Below are positions 7,227 through 15,789 of a stretch of DNA of 64,000 nt, one piece after another; position 1 is the stretch's first letter; the number at the start of each line of letters is the position of its first letter. A program made the position numbers and the translations under genes. Below the pieces are notes generated by a model, which was not told the DNA's origin, ran no database searches, and saw nothing but the letters and a program-made list of their open reading frames with translations. This DNA comes from Bacteroidales bacterium UBA6229 (GTDB lineage Bacteria; Bacteroidota; Bacteroidia; Bacteroidales; F082): assembly GCA_002440975.1 (NCBI GenBank), contig DJWN01000021.1, positions 1 to 64,000 of the forward strand, given 5' to 3'.

Positions 7227-7792
7227 TGCCATTTTCGCTGGAACATATCACCCGTGACTGGACGCTTTTCCTCGACAGGGATGGCGTGATCAACGTCCGG
7301 CCTTTTCAGGATTATGTTAAAAAACCAGCTGATTTTCAATTCCTTCCGGGAGCAAAGGAAGCCTTAGCAATTTTAAGCAAATATTTTAAATACCTGATTG
7401 TTGTCACCAATCAACAAGGCATTGGTAAAAAACTAATGACGGAATCGGATTTGCTGGCGATTCATGAAAAAATGCAGCAGGAACTAGCATTAGAAAATGT
7501 AAGAATCGATGCCATTTATTATTGCACAATGCTTGCAAACGAGGCAAATAATTGCAGAAAACCTTCTCCTGTGATGGCACATCAAGCCAAAGCGGATTTT
7601 CCGGATATTGATTTCGGACATGCGATAATGGCAGGTGATACTTCATCAGATATCTTATTTGGACATCATGTTGGGATGAAATCAATACAGATTGGAAATG
7701 AGGAAGTTGATGTGAAACCAGATTTGAATTTTCCGGATTTACTTTCATTCGCAAAAATGCTCCAACTCAAAAAACAACACCATGTCGCCTGA
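7226..7792 (+). CDS. gmhB: D-glycero-D-manno-heptose 1,7-bisphosphate 7-phosphatase (HAD-IIIA)
   Basis: The 188-residue HAD phosphatase has LDRDGVIN (nucleophile D17, acid D19), VTNQQGIG with T61, the CRKPSP lysine K112 and GDTSSD (D138, D142). It removes the 7-phosphate of heptose bisphosphate, following GmhA in the pathway. The usual four-ligand zinc loop (CxHxnCxC before RKP) is reduced to C100 and C110; the expected His and third Cys are absent, so it probably does not hold the structural zinc. It overlaps gmhA by one base and the symporter gene by 11 bases, indicating tight coupling. A histidinol-phosphatase-like activity cannot be excluded. Confidence 0.9.
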   Translation: MPFSLEHITRDWTLFLDRDGVINVRPFQDYVKKPADFQFLPGAKEALAILSKYFKYLIVVTNQQGIGKKLMTESDLLAIHEKMQQELALENVRIDAIYYCTMLANEANNCRKPSPVMAHQAKADFPDIDFGHAIMAGDTSSDILFGHHVGMKSIQIGNEEVDVKPDLNFPDLLSFAKMLQLKKQHHVA

Positions 7793-9227
7793 ATTAGTCC
7801 TGCTGATATTTTTAGGATATACCGCTCTGTTGATCGGAGTTTCGGTAATCACTTCACGCAGAGCAAATAACGAGAGTTATTTTGTTGGCAACCGCCAATC
7901 CCCATGGCTGGTAGTAGCCTTCGGAATGATTGGAACCTCGCTTTCAGGTGTTACTTTTATCTCTATCCCGGGTTGGGTGGGGAGCTCTCAGTTTAGTTAT
8001 ATGATGGTGGTTTTTGGCTATGTTGCTGGTTATGCCGTCATTTCACTGATTCTCTTGCCTCTTTATTATCGATTGAAACTCACTTCTATCTATTCCTATC
8101 TTGATCAACGGTTTGGTTTTTGGTCATATAAAACGGGAGCTTTTTATTTTTTAGTATCCAGACTTATTGGTGCTTCATTTCGTATGTTCTTGGTTGTAAA
8201 TGTATTACAACAATTTATTTTTGATCACTACAACCTTCCGTTTTGGGTTACGGTTGTTATTTTTATGCTGCTGATAACCATTTATTCATTTAAAGGCGGA
8301 ATCAAGACGATTATATGGACCGATATGCTTCAGACTATCTTTATGCTTACAGCCTTGATCGTCACTATCTATATCGTTTTAAATAAGTTAGATTTTAGTC
8401 TGGGTGAAATGATATCCCGGATAAATGAGCAGGGATATTCCAAAATTGTTATCAGCGACTGGCGGCACGATCGTTTTTATCTCAAGCAATTTTTCAGTGG
8501 AATGTTTATCACGATTGTAATGACCGGACTGGATCAGGATATGATGCAGAAAAATCTCAGCTGCAGAAACCTGAAAGATGCACAAAAGAATGTTACGAGT
8601 TTGAGTATTTTGTTGATTCCGGCCAATCTAATCTTTCTCTTTCTTGGAGCCAGTTTATATGTTTATGCAACCATTCATACGATTACAATCCCACAGTTGA
8701 CTGATAACCTGTTTCCCGAACTTGCCTTTAATCATTTTGGAATTTTTGCCGGAATGGTGTTTTTCATTGGCTTGATTGCAGCTGCTTATTCCAGTGCCGA
8801 CAGTGCCATCACCGCATTAACCACATCAGTTAGCATCGACTTTTTGGGTCTGGATAAAGTAAACAAGCGCAAACGCTATTTTATCCATTTTGCCATCACA
8901 TTAATTATTCTGTCAATCATCATTATCTTTAGGGAGATTAATAATGAAGCCGTTATTGCCCAACTTTTTACAATTGCAGGCTATACCTACGGACCATTAC
9001 TCGGACTATTTGCATTTGGTTTGTTTACCAAACACGCTCTTAATGATAGATTTGTACCTTTGGTCGCACTTTTAGCACCACTTTTAACTTACCTGGTCAA
9101 CATCAATTCAAGCTGGTTATTTAACGGTTATCAATTTGGATTTGAATTACTTATATTAAATGGAATTTTAACTTTTACAGGACTTTGGATCATTAAAAAG
9201 CAGTCTCTAATCAAAACAACCCCATAA
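7782..9227 (+). CDS. sodium/solute symporter (SSS family)
   Basis: This 481-residue protein is hydrophobic throughout, with about 13 predicted helices. The segment FGMIGTSLSGVTFISIPG (near 48-65) is the unwound first core helix, and a helix ending SSADSAITALTTS is typical of the sodium-binding site region of SSS transporters. It should import a small organic solute with sodium across the inner membrane. It overlaps gmhB by 11 bases and ends one base before the glutamine synthetase start, so it belongs to the same operon, but the substrate cannot be read from sequence. Confidence 0.88.
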   Translation: MSPELVLLIFLGYTALLIGVSVITSRRANNESYFVGNRQSPWLVVAFGMIGTSLSGVTFISIPGWVGSSQFSYMMVVFGYVAGYAVISLILLPLYYRLKLTSIYSYLDQRFGFWSYKTGAFYFLVSRLIGASFRMFLVVNVLQQFIFDHYNLPFWVTVVIFMLLITIYSFKGGIKTIIWTDMLQTIFMLTALIVTIYIVLNKLDFSLGEMISRINEQGYSKIVISDWRHDRFYLKQFFSGMFITIVMTGLDQDMMQKNLSCRNLKDAQKNVTSLSILLIPANLIFLFLGASLYVYATIHTITIPQLTDNLFPELAFNHFGIFAGMVFFIGLIAAAYSSADSAITALTTSVSIDFLGLDKVNKRKRYFIHFAITLIILSIIIIFREINNEAVIAQLFTIAGYTYGPLLGLFAFGLFTKHALNDRFVPLVALLAPLLTYLVNINSSWLFNGYQFGFELLILNGILTFTGLWIIKKQSLIKTTP

Positions 9228-9228
9228 T

Positions 9229-11418
9229 ATGAAAAACTTCAGATTTATTGCGTTATCCGAAACGCTCGATCGGCAGATAGTGCCGGTAAATTATCCTTCG
9301 AATAAGATCTCCGACTATTACGGTTCAATGGTATTCAACCGCACTGTAATGCGTGAGTATCTGACAAAAGAAGCCTTTAAGAGTGTTGAACTCGCCATTG
9401 AAAAAGGCTTTAAGATCGATAGAAAAGTAGCCGATCAGGTGGCTTCGGCCATGAAAGCCTGGGCTATGAACCTAGGTGCAACACATTATACCCATTGGTT
9501 TCATCCGCTCACAGGATCAACAGCCGAAAAACACGACTCTTTTGTTAATCCGGCTGAAAATGGCCGGGCTATTGAGGAGTTTCAGGGAAACGAGTTAATT
9601 CAACAGGAACCTGATGCCTCATCTTTCCCGAGCGGTGGTATTCGCAACACCTTCGAAGCCAGGGGATACACAGCCTGGGATCCCAGCTCACCGGCATTTA
9701 TCATGGAAAATACCCTTTGTATTCCAACAATTTTTGTTTCTTACACAGGGGAATCTCTTGATTACAAAACACCTCTGTTACGTTCGATGGAAGCCATTGA
9801 TAAGGCAAGTACCAGACTGTGTCAGTTATTCGATAAAAATATCACAAAGGTTTACCCCACTTTAGGATGGGAACAGGAATATTTTTTAGTGGACAGTGCA
9901 CTCTTCGCTGCCAGGCCTGATCTTGTATTGGCCGGAAAAACAGTGTTTGGCCATGCCTCAGCCAAAGATCAGCAATTAAGCGATCATTATTTTGGCACCA
10001 TTCATAGCCGGGCACGTGCATTTATGCGCGACTTGGAAATAGAAGCACATAAACTTGGAATTCCACTTAAAACACGACATAACGAAGTGGCTCCCAGCCA
10101 GTTCGAATGTGCACCCGTGTATGAAGAAGCCAATGTGGCTGTTGACCATAACCAGCTTTTGATGCACCTGCTCGATATGGTTTCACGTAAACATCACTTC
10201 AAGGTATTGTTGCACGAAAAACCTTATGCCGTTGTTAACGGAAGTGGCAAACACAACAACTGGTCTTTGGCCACCAATACAGGTGTAAACCTGCTGACGC
10301 CAGGCAAGACAGCAATGGAAAACCTGCGATTTATTACTGTTTTGGTCAATATTCTAAAAGCCGTGCATACGCATGAATCACTCGTAAGAGCAAGCGTGGC
10401 TTCTGCAGGAAACGACTTACGTCTGGGAGCTAATGAAGCACCTCCGGCAATTATCTCAGCCTTTATTGGAGAACAACTTACCCGCACACTTGATGAAATT
10501 GAGCAATTGCCCTCACACGAAGGCATCACAAATGGCATGAACAAAGGTGCACTCAACAATATCCCAAAAATTCCGGAAATTCTGCTGGATAATACCGACA
10601 GAAACCGTACCAGCCCATTTGCCTTTACAGGTAACAAATTTGAATTCAGAGCCGTTGGTTCTCATGCCAATACTGCTAAACCTATGTTTGTCCTCAACAC
10701 CATCATTGCTGATCAATTAAATCAGTTTTATGATGAAGTGAAAAATCTTACCGATCAAAACTGGAAAAAGGAAGATGCAATTTTTGAGGTAGTGAAACGC
10801 TATATCAAAGATTCAAAACCCATTCGTTTTGAAGGCAACAGTTATAGCGATGAATGGAAAGAAGAAGCTGCCAAAAGAGGACTTTCAAACACTCCCAATA
10901 CGCCTGATGCAATCAAAGCATTTATCACTAAAGAGGTAATTGAACTCTTTGAGCGCAACGAAGTTCTCAGTCATAGAGAGTTGTTGGCCCGCTACGAGAT
11001 AAAACTTGACAAATACATCCGTAAAATCCAAATCGAATCGCGCCTGATCAGTGATTTATCTATAAACCACATCATCCCCACTGCCATAAAATATCAAAAC
11101 ACCCTTATCGAGAATGCACGCGGGTTAAAAGATGTCCTGGATTCGAAGACCTATGTTAAGTTAAGTCGCAATCAGGTTCAGAACATCAAAGAAATTTCTG
11201 ATCATATTGCTACCATCAGGCAATATGTTGAAGAAATGACGAGCGAGCGTAAAGTGGCTAACCATCTGCATGAAGCAGAGCAAATTGCGCATCATTATTG
11301 TTATCAGGTGAAGCCTTATTTTGAGAAAATCAGATATCATGTGGATAAACTCGAAATGCTGATTGACGATGGCTTATGGCCGCTGCCGAAATACAGGGAG
11401 CTTTTGTTTATCAAATAA
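9229..11418 (+). CDS. glnN: glutamine synthetase type III
   Basis: The protein is 729 residues, the length of the large GSIII family rather than GSI or GSII. GWEQEYFLVD (about residue 214), RHNEVAPSQFE (starting about 284), NGSGKHNNWS and GANEAPPAI are the conserved catalytic-barrel motifs for glutamate, ammonia, ATP and metal binding. GSIII, first described in Bacteroides, makes glutamine from glutamate and ammonia and forms double-ring dodecamers. It is the last gene of the gmhA operon and is followed by a strong intrinsic terminator, so it may be expressed with the heptose genes; no separate promoter fits in the one-base gap upstream. Confidence 0.96.
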   Translation: MKNFRFIALSETLDRQIVPVNYPSNKISDYYGSMVFNRTVMREYLTKEAFKSVELAIEKGFKIDRKVADQVASAMKAWAMNLGATHYTHWFHPLTGSTAEKHDSFVNPAENGRAIEEFQGNELIQQEPDASSFPSGGIRNTFEARGYTAWDPSSPAFIMENTLCIPTIFVSYTGESLDYKTPLLRSMEAIDKASTRLCQLFDKNITKVYPTLGWEQEYFLVDSALFAARPDLVLAGKTVFGHASAKDQQLSDHYFGTIHSRARAFMRDLEIEAHKLGIPLKTRHNEVAPSQFECAPVYEEANVAVDHNQLLMHLLDMVSRKHHFKVLLHEKPYAVVNGSGKHNNWSLATNTGVNLLTPGKTAMENLRFITVLVNILKAVHTHESLVRASVASAGNDLRLGANEAPPAIISAFIGEQLTRTLDEIEQLPSHEGITNGMNKGALNNIPKIPEILLDNTDRNRTSPFAFTGNKFEFRAVGSHANTAKPMFVLNTIIADQLNQFYDEVKNLTDQNWKKEDAIFEVVKRYIKDSKPIRFEGNSYSDEWKEEAAKRGLSNTPNTPDAIKAFITKEVIELFERNEVLSHRELLARYEIKLDKYIRKIQIESRLISDLSINHIIPTAIKYQNTLIENARGLKDVLDSKTYVKLSRNQVQNIKEISDHIATIRQYVEEMTSERKVANHLHEAEQIAHHYCYQVKPYFEKIRYHVDKLEMLIDDGLWPLPKYRELLFIK

Positions 11419-11429
11419 TCATAACATAA

Positions 11430-11455
11430 GGAGGCAGGCAGCTGTCTCCTTTTTT
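11430..11455 (+). terminator. intrinsic terminator after glutamine synthetase III
   Basis: An 8-bp stem (11430-11437 with 11442-11449, one G-T pair) closes a 4-base loop and is followed by six T. It ends the gmhA-gmhB-symporter-glnN unit. Confidence 0.88.
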
Positions 11456-11502
11456 GTTTGCTAAAATTTGAACGGAAAAAATCGGAAATGACAAAAAACA
11501 CT

Positions 11503-11510
11503 TAAATTTG
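11503..11510 (+). promoter_or_regulatory. candidate -7 box for the DUF4831 gene
   Basis: TAAATTTG fits TAnnTTTG and lies 36 bases before the ATG at 11547, downstream of the terminator. No good -33 box at the usual spacing. Confidence 0.5.
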
Positions 11511-11546
11511 GAGAATTATGGCAATCGTCTCCCAAAAGCTTAATTT

Positions 11547-12719
11547 ATGAATGCATTCAGCCAAAAAAATAAATTTGTATCAATATTGACAGCAATTTTG
11601 CTGTTAATTGCTTCGAAAGGATACGCACAATTTACTGTGACCAGCGCAAAGAATGGATTACCCGGCCAAACTGAAGGGATTTTTTACGCACTTCCACGAA
11701 CAACCTTAAAGTTTGATTTTATTCTTGAGAAAACTGTTTCCTTTAAAGGACCTTACAGCCAGTTTGCTGAAAGGATGCTTGGTGTTCAGGATTTTGTGAC
11801 CGAAAACTCAAGCTCGTACCGTATTTTGGATCTGATCCTTACACCAATAACTGAGCCCGATCCGGATGCTGTTTTCTATGTGCGGTTTGATGATCGGGCT
11901 TCGAAGGATGATCAGAAAATTCCATTTAGCTTGCAGTCAGATGGTATTTTATTGGGTGTTGGCTCTGAAACAATTTCACAAAATGCCGAAACACTTTCCG
12001 TTGAAAAAACCCTGGTGAATTCCCCGGAGGAAAAACGATTCAACTACTATGCAGAACGTAATCTTTTCCAGCGAATTGACACGATTGTCAGAAAAATCAC
12101 AATTGACACCACTGTGATCAAATTGCCCGTGTTACATACTAGCTGGCAGGATCGCAACCCCGAACAAAAAGCCAGAGCAGCTGCAGATTATATCCAATCA
12201 ATTCGCGAAGCAAGATATTTGCTGCTAAGTGGATATCAGGAAATAAATTATGGTAATAGCCTGATTTACATGGATAAACAACTTAAACAATTGGAAGAAG
12301 CCTATTTAAGTTTGTTCCTCGGAATCAAAGAACGTAAAATTGAAGAACATCCTGTTTATTATACACCAGTGCAAAATTCAGAAGGATTGGTGGCACTTGC
12401 CAGGTTAAATGACGAATTCGGAATCGTAAAATCCTCCGCCAAAGGCGAAACGATCCAGTTGGCGATCGAACCTATTGGAATAACACAAAAAATTCCCGGG
12501 ATAGGGAAGGAGACACTTGAAACGGTAACAGTGATTAACAGCCTGCTCTACAGAAATCCTGAAATTGCTCAAATTGAGGTTTCATTCAAGGGAAAAACAC
12601 TTCTAACTGACCGTATGCCAATACCACAATTAGGGAAAATAAGTGTTGCTCCGTTTAATAAAAACAAACTTAATTTTGACGCAAGAACCGGACAATTAAT
12701 CAAACTGATTCGGGAATAA
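11547..12719 (+). CDS. DUF4831 family secreted protein
   Basis: This 390-residue protein has a signal peptide (hydrophobic run about 12-24, cleavage likely after GYA-Q at 27-28) and a YALPRTTLKFDFILEK segment typical of DUF4831 proteins of Bacteroidota. The rest is mixed alpha/beta without membrane helices, so the mature protein is probably periplasmic or outer-membrane associated. No function is established for the family to my knowledge. It has its own promoter candidate and converges with kdsA, with only four bases between the stops. Confidence 0.8.
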   Translation: MNAFSQKNKFVSILTAILLLIASKGYAQFTVTSAKNGLPGQTEGIFYALPRTTLKFDFILEKTVSFKGPYSQFAERMLGVQDFVTENSSSYRILDLILTPITEPDPDAVFYVRFDDRASKDDQKIPFSLQSDGILLGVGSETISQNAETLSVEKTLVNSPEEKRFNYYAERNLFQRIDTIVRKITIDTTVIKLPVLHTSWQDRNPEQKARAAADYIQSIREARYLLLSGYQEINYGNSLIYMDKQLKQLEEAYLSLFLGIKERKIEEHPVYYTPVQNSEGLVALARLNDEFGIVKSSAKGETIQLAIEPIGITQKIPGIGKETLETVTVINSLLYRNPEIAQIEVSFKGKTLLTDRMPIPQLGKISVAPFNKNKLNFDARTGQLIKLIRE

Positions 12720-12723
12720 TCAA

Positions 12724-13545
12724 TTAAATAACAGCCTCCCGAATTTTAATCAGTTGTTCGATCAAAGGTTCAAGCCTGTCGAGCTTAAGCATATTGGCAC
12801 CGTCTGATTTTGCTTTTGCCGGCTCCGGATGCGTTTCGATAAATAAACCATCAGCTCCCACAGCAATTGCTGCACGGGCAATCAATCCGATTAATTCGGG
12901 TTTCCCACCCGTAATACCTGAGGCTTGATTCGGCTGCTGCAACGAATGGGTAATATCCATAATTACAGGCACTTGCAATTGCTGCATCGTTTGAATATTC
13001 CTGAAATCCACAACCAAATCCTGGTAGCCGTACATATTACCTCTCTCGGTAAGCAACACCTGCTCGTTTCCTGACTGTTTCACTTTATCAACGGCAAAAC
13101 GCATGGCCTCACCTGATAAAAATTGTCCTTTCTTGATATTGATGATTCTACCTGTTTTGGCAGCGGCTACCAATAAATCAGTTTGACGGCACAAAAAAGC
13201 CGGAATTTGTAAAACGTCAACAAATTCAGCTGCCATTTCCGCTTCGTTTGCGGCATGAATATCAGTAACAACAGGAATAGCAAAAGCTTCCCTTACATGT
13301 TTTAAAACATTTAATGCTTTTAAATCACCAATTCCGGTAAAGGAATCCAACCGGGAGCGGTTTGCCTTGCGGTAAGAACCCTTGAAAATATAAGGAATTT
13401 GGTAAGCTTTACATATTTTACTCACTTTTTCTGCAATCAAATATGGGGTTTCTTCATTCTCAATTGCACAGGGCCCTGCCATCAAAATGAATTGATTAGC
13501 CACATTACTTGCATTTAGCTGATCTAAGGTGAAAGGGAATTTCAT
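12724..13545 (-). CDS. kdsA: 3-deoxy-8-phosphooctulonate synthase (Kdo-8-P synthase)
   Basis: The 273-residue barrel enzyme has LMAGPCAIENEE near the N-terminus, FKGSYRKANRSR (phosphoenolpyruvate site), PVVTDIH, LLTERGNMYGYQDLVVD, MDITHSLQQP and LFIETHPEPAKAKSD, all KdsA hallmarks. It condenses arabinose 5-phosphate with phosphoenolpyruvate to Kdo-8-phosphate for the lipid A-core linker. The start at 13545 (MKFPFT) is chosen because an upstream in-frame ATG would add 37 residues that lie inside the preceding EamA gene and are not family-like. It begins one base after the EamA stop, so the two are co-transcribed with the DUF3127 gene. Confidence 0.96.
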   Translation of the reverse strand: MKFPFTLDQLNASNVANQFILMAGPCAIENEETPYLIAEKVSKICKAYQIPYIFKGSYRKANRSRLDSFTGIGDLKALNVLKHVREAFAIPVVTDIHAANEAEMAAEFVDVLQIPAFLCRQTDLLVAAAKTGRIINIKKGQFLSGEAMRFAVDKVKQSGNEQVLLTERGNMYGYQDLVVDFRNIQTMQQLQVPVIMDITHSLQQPNQASGITGGKPELIGLIARAAIAVGADGLFIETHPEPAKAKSDGANMLKLDRLEPLIEQLIKIREAVI

Positions 13546-13546
13546 G

Positions 13547-14482
13547 CTATAATTTCTTTGTATGATACTGATTTTGTGTAATATGGACTTTATCCACCGT
13601 TTTACCTGATTTACTGATAACAAAATACACTCCTGCAAAAATAACCATAGCAGCAAGAACCTCCTGAAAAGTTAGCTGATCTTTTTTATAATAAATTGCA
13701 ATCATGCTTGCAAAAACCGGCTGCAAATAAATCATCACACTATTGGTAGCCGGATTGATATGCCGGAGTGAGTAATTGTTTAATAAGTAAGCCAGAAAAG
13801 TTGTAAAAACCACAACGTAAGATATTGACAACCAAATATTAACAGGAATTACATTCCAATTTTCGGCCAGAGCAGGAGGGAGGGTGATCGGAATTACATA
13901 GAGTGCACCAAAAAGAAAAATCCATCTCATCACAGTAAATGCTTGATAATGAAGCATTACCGGCTTTATTAACACCAAAAACAAGGCATAGGAGATAGCG
14001 TTAGCCATAACAAGCAGGTTACCTAAAAAATTTCCAGGTTCAAGATTTATTGTGCCAGAAGTGAGAATCAGAAAAGTTGCTCCGGCAGAACCAAGAATAA
14101 TTCCCAATAATTTGCGCTTTGTAATATCTTCTTTCATAAGTAGTTGCGAAAATATTAAAACAGCAATAGGCACACCTACCATGATTATACTGGCATTGAT
14201 TGGCGTGGTAAGATTCAATCCTTCAAAAAACAATATTTGATTGACAGCCACACCAAAAAATGCAGCAATAGCAATGCGTAATAAATGCTTTTTTTGAATT
14301 TGTTCGGATTTGGTAAAAGGCTTTAATATCCAGAAAAGCAGGGCAGCAACAATCACTCTGATCAAAATAATGGATCGAGGTTGTAAATAATCAGGCATTA
14401 TCCCTTTGGCTATCACATAGTTAATCCCATAAATGAGGTTTGCAGTAAAAGCCGCTGTCAAAGCCAGATACCTGGTTTTCAA
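13547..14482 (-). CDS. EamA/DMT-superfamily transporter
   Basis: This 311-residue protein has ten predicted helices arranged as two EamA repeats of five. The first repeat begins with AAFTANLIYGINYVIAKG and contains RVIVAALLFW; the second begins near NLLVMANAISYALFLVL and contains PVFASMIAIYY. Family members export or exchange small metabolites across the inner membrane; the substrate is unknown. It lies between the DUF3127 gene (12-base gap) and kdsA (one-base gap) in a minus-strand operon, but this does not by itself suggest a Kdo-related cargo. Confidence 0.88.
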   Translation of the reverse strand: MKTRYLALTAAFTANLIYGINYVIAKGIMPDYLQPRSIILIRVIVAALLFWILKPFTKSEQIQKKHLLRIAIAAFFGVAVNQILFFEGLNLTTPINASIIMVGVPIAVLIFSQLLMKEDITKRKLLGIILGSAGATFLILTSGTINLEPGNFLGNLLVMANAISYALFLVLIKPVMLHYQAFTVMRWIFLFGALYVIPITLPPALAENWNVIPVNIWLSISYVVVFTTFLAYLLNNYSLRHINPATNSVMIYLQPVFASMIAIYYKKDQLTFQEVLAAMVIFAGVYFVISKSGKTVDKVHITQNQYHTKKL

Positions 14483-14494
14483 AACAAAAAATGC

Positions 14495-14860
14495 TTAGAA
14501 TGGCAGATCACCTTCTTCGCTATCCATGCCAGGATCAATGTTATAATCACCGGCAGGAGGAAGGGGATCGGATGGAATGTCTGAACCGCCTAAACGATCG
14601 AATTTCCAGGGTTTGATGTCGGTGTACCAGCGACCGTTATACTCGCGTGACTCTACATTAATACTGGCTTTGATCTGTTCGCCTGGTTTAAAGGTAGTGG
14701 CTTCCTCAGCTTTATCTCCCCAACAGCTCAAACATACTTTTTTCGGAAATTGATCTTCTGTTTCAATGATCAGATCCTGCCGTACCCAGGTTCCGTTTTT
14801 TCCTTGTCCGGTTTGGCGTTGTCCTAATTGAACAACTTTTCCAGTGATCTCTAAACTCAT
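14495..14860 (-). CDS. DUF3127 protein, OB-fold-like with SSB-type acidic tip
   Basis: This protein of about 121 residues has an N-terminal beta-rich domain beginning MSLEITGKVVQLG and containing KKVCLSCWGDKA and REYNGRWYTDIKPWK, matching DUF3127, a Bacteroidota family with an OB-fold-like pattern. The C-terminus is disordered and ends in EEGDLPF, close to the DDDIPF tip with which SSB proteins recruit partners. The start at 14860 is chosen over an upstream ATG at 14920 that would add a basic, non-conserved 20 residues. A candidate promoter box lies at 14918-14925. A DNA or RNA binding role is inferred, not shown. Confidence 0.8.
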   Translation of the reverse strand: MSLEITGKVVQLGQRQTGQGKNGTWVRQDLIIETEDQFPKKVCLSCWGDKAEEATTFKPGEQIKASINVESREYNGRWYTDIKPWKFDRLGGSDIPSDPLPPAGDYNIDPGMDSEEGDLPF

Positions 14861-14917
14861 GATATAGTGGGTTTTAAATTTCAGATTTTGTTTTTTTCGA
14901 ACCAGTACGAAAAGTGA

Positions 14918-14925
14918 CAAAGATA
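14918..14925 (-). promoter_or_regulatory. candidate -7 box for DUF3127-EamA-kdsA
   Basis: The minus strand reads TATCTTTG, an exact TAnnTTTG match, about 58 bases before the start at 14860. The nearest upstream TTTG on this strand is 24 bases away, slightly too far. Confidence 0.5.
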
Positions 14926-15007
14926 ATCAAAAATTAAGCAAAGGAGTTTCAAATTTTGACTATCAGAACAAAGTGGATAGTAAACTGTTTAAGCACCATA
15001 TACTTAA

Positions 15008-15628
15008 ATGATGAAAAGATTACTTATACTGCTTGTAATATTATTCACCCAAATTTATTCAATTCAAACTTATGCCATGAATAGTTCTGAAAAAATGGAT
15101 ACAATTACACTTGGAGCCGGTTGTTTTTGGTGTACGGAAGCTGTTTTTCAACAATTAAAAGGAGTTGTTTCAGTTACTTCCGGTTATAGCGGAGGCAAAA
15201 TTTCTAATCCAACCTACCGAGAAGTAAGTTCTGGTTTAACAGGCCATGCCGAAGTGATTCAGCTTGTATATGATAAGTCTGAGATAAGCCTTGAGGATAT
15301 TCTGAAAGTATTCTTTAGAACGCATAATCCCACCACGCTAAATCGCCAGGGTGCTGATGTGGGAACGCAATACCGGTCAGCAATTTTCTATCATACCGAT
15401 ACCCAACGCAAAATTGCAGAAAAAGTCAAACAGAACCTGAACGAAGCAGCTATTTGGGAGGATTCAATTGTTACTGAAATAACTCCATTTAAAGCTTTTT
15501 ACAAAGCTGAAGAATATCATCAAAACTATTATAATAATAATCCCAATCAAGGGTATTGCCAGTTTGTGATTGTTCCGAAGCTGGAAAAATTCAATCAGCT
15601 TTTTGAAGAGCTGAAGAAAGACAATTAA
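15008..15628 (+). CDS. msrA: peptide-methionine (S)-S-oxide reductase, exported form
   Basis: The MsrA domain starts near residue 31, with GAGCFWCTEAVF (catalytic C39, C42), SGYSGG, GHAEVIQ, FFRTHNPTT and YHQNYYNNNP. The enzyme reduces methionine S-sulfoxide in oxidised proteins. Residues 1-23 form a signal peptide (MMKRLLILLVILF..., cleavage probably near TYA-M), so this copy likely acts in the periplasm, where it would need an external thiol donor. No fused MsrB domain is present. Start at 15008 or 15011. It is divergent from the DUF3127 unit and appears monocistronic. Confidence 0.95.
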   Translation: MMKRLLILLVILFTQIYSIQTYAMNSSEKMDTITLGAGCFWCTEAVFQQLKGVVSVTSGYSGGKISNPTYREVSSGLTGHAEVIQLVYDKSEISLEDILKVFFRTHNPTTLNRQGADVGTQYRSAIFYHTDTQRKIAEKVKQNLNEAAIWEDSIVTEITPFKAFYKAEEYHQNYYNNNPNQGYCQFVIVPKLEKFNQLFEELKKDN

Positions 15629-15742
15629 CCAACTATATTTATTGTTTCTTTAAACATCTGTAATAGTGTACATTACTCAAAATTTTGCGTTTTACAAATG
15701 TTCTATAATTTATATTATGTAAACTTACAATTTCAAAATAAG

Positions 15743-15769
15743 AGGGCACAAAGAATCTATTCATGCCCT
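15743..15769. terminator. weak bidirectional hairpin between msrA and the TPR gene
   Basis: AGGGCA (15743-15748) and TGCCCT (15764-15769) form a 6-bp stem around a 15-base loop between two converging genes. Neither side has a clean T run (CTTATTTT on the minus strand), so termination activity is uncertain. Confidence 0.35.
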
Positions 15770-15789
15770 GCTTTCTTATTATATCGGAA

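Noticed and set aside
11429..11434. AGGAGG as a Shine-Dalgarno site
   Set aside because: It is one arm of the terminator hairpin and no start codon lies 5-12 bases downstream.
13546..13656. 37-residue N-terminal extension of KdsA
   Set aside because: It lies inside the EamA gene and does not resemble KdsA; the conserved protein begins at MKFPFT (13545).
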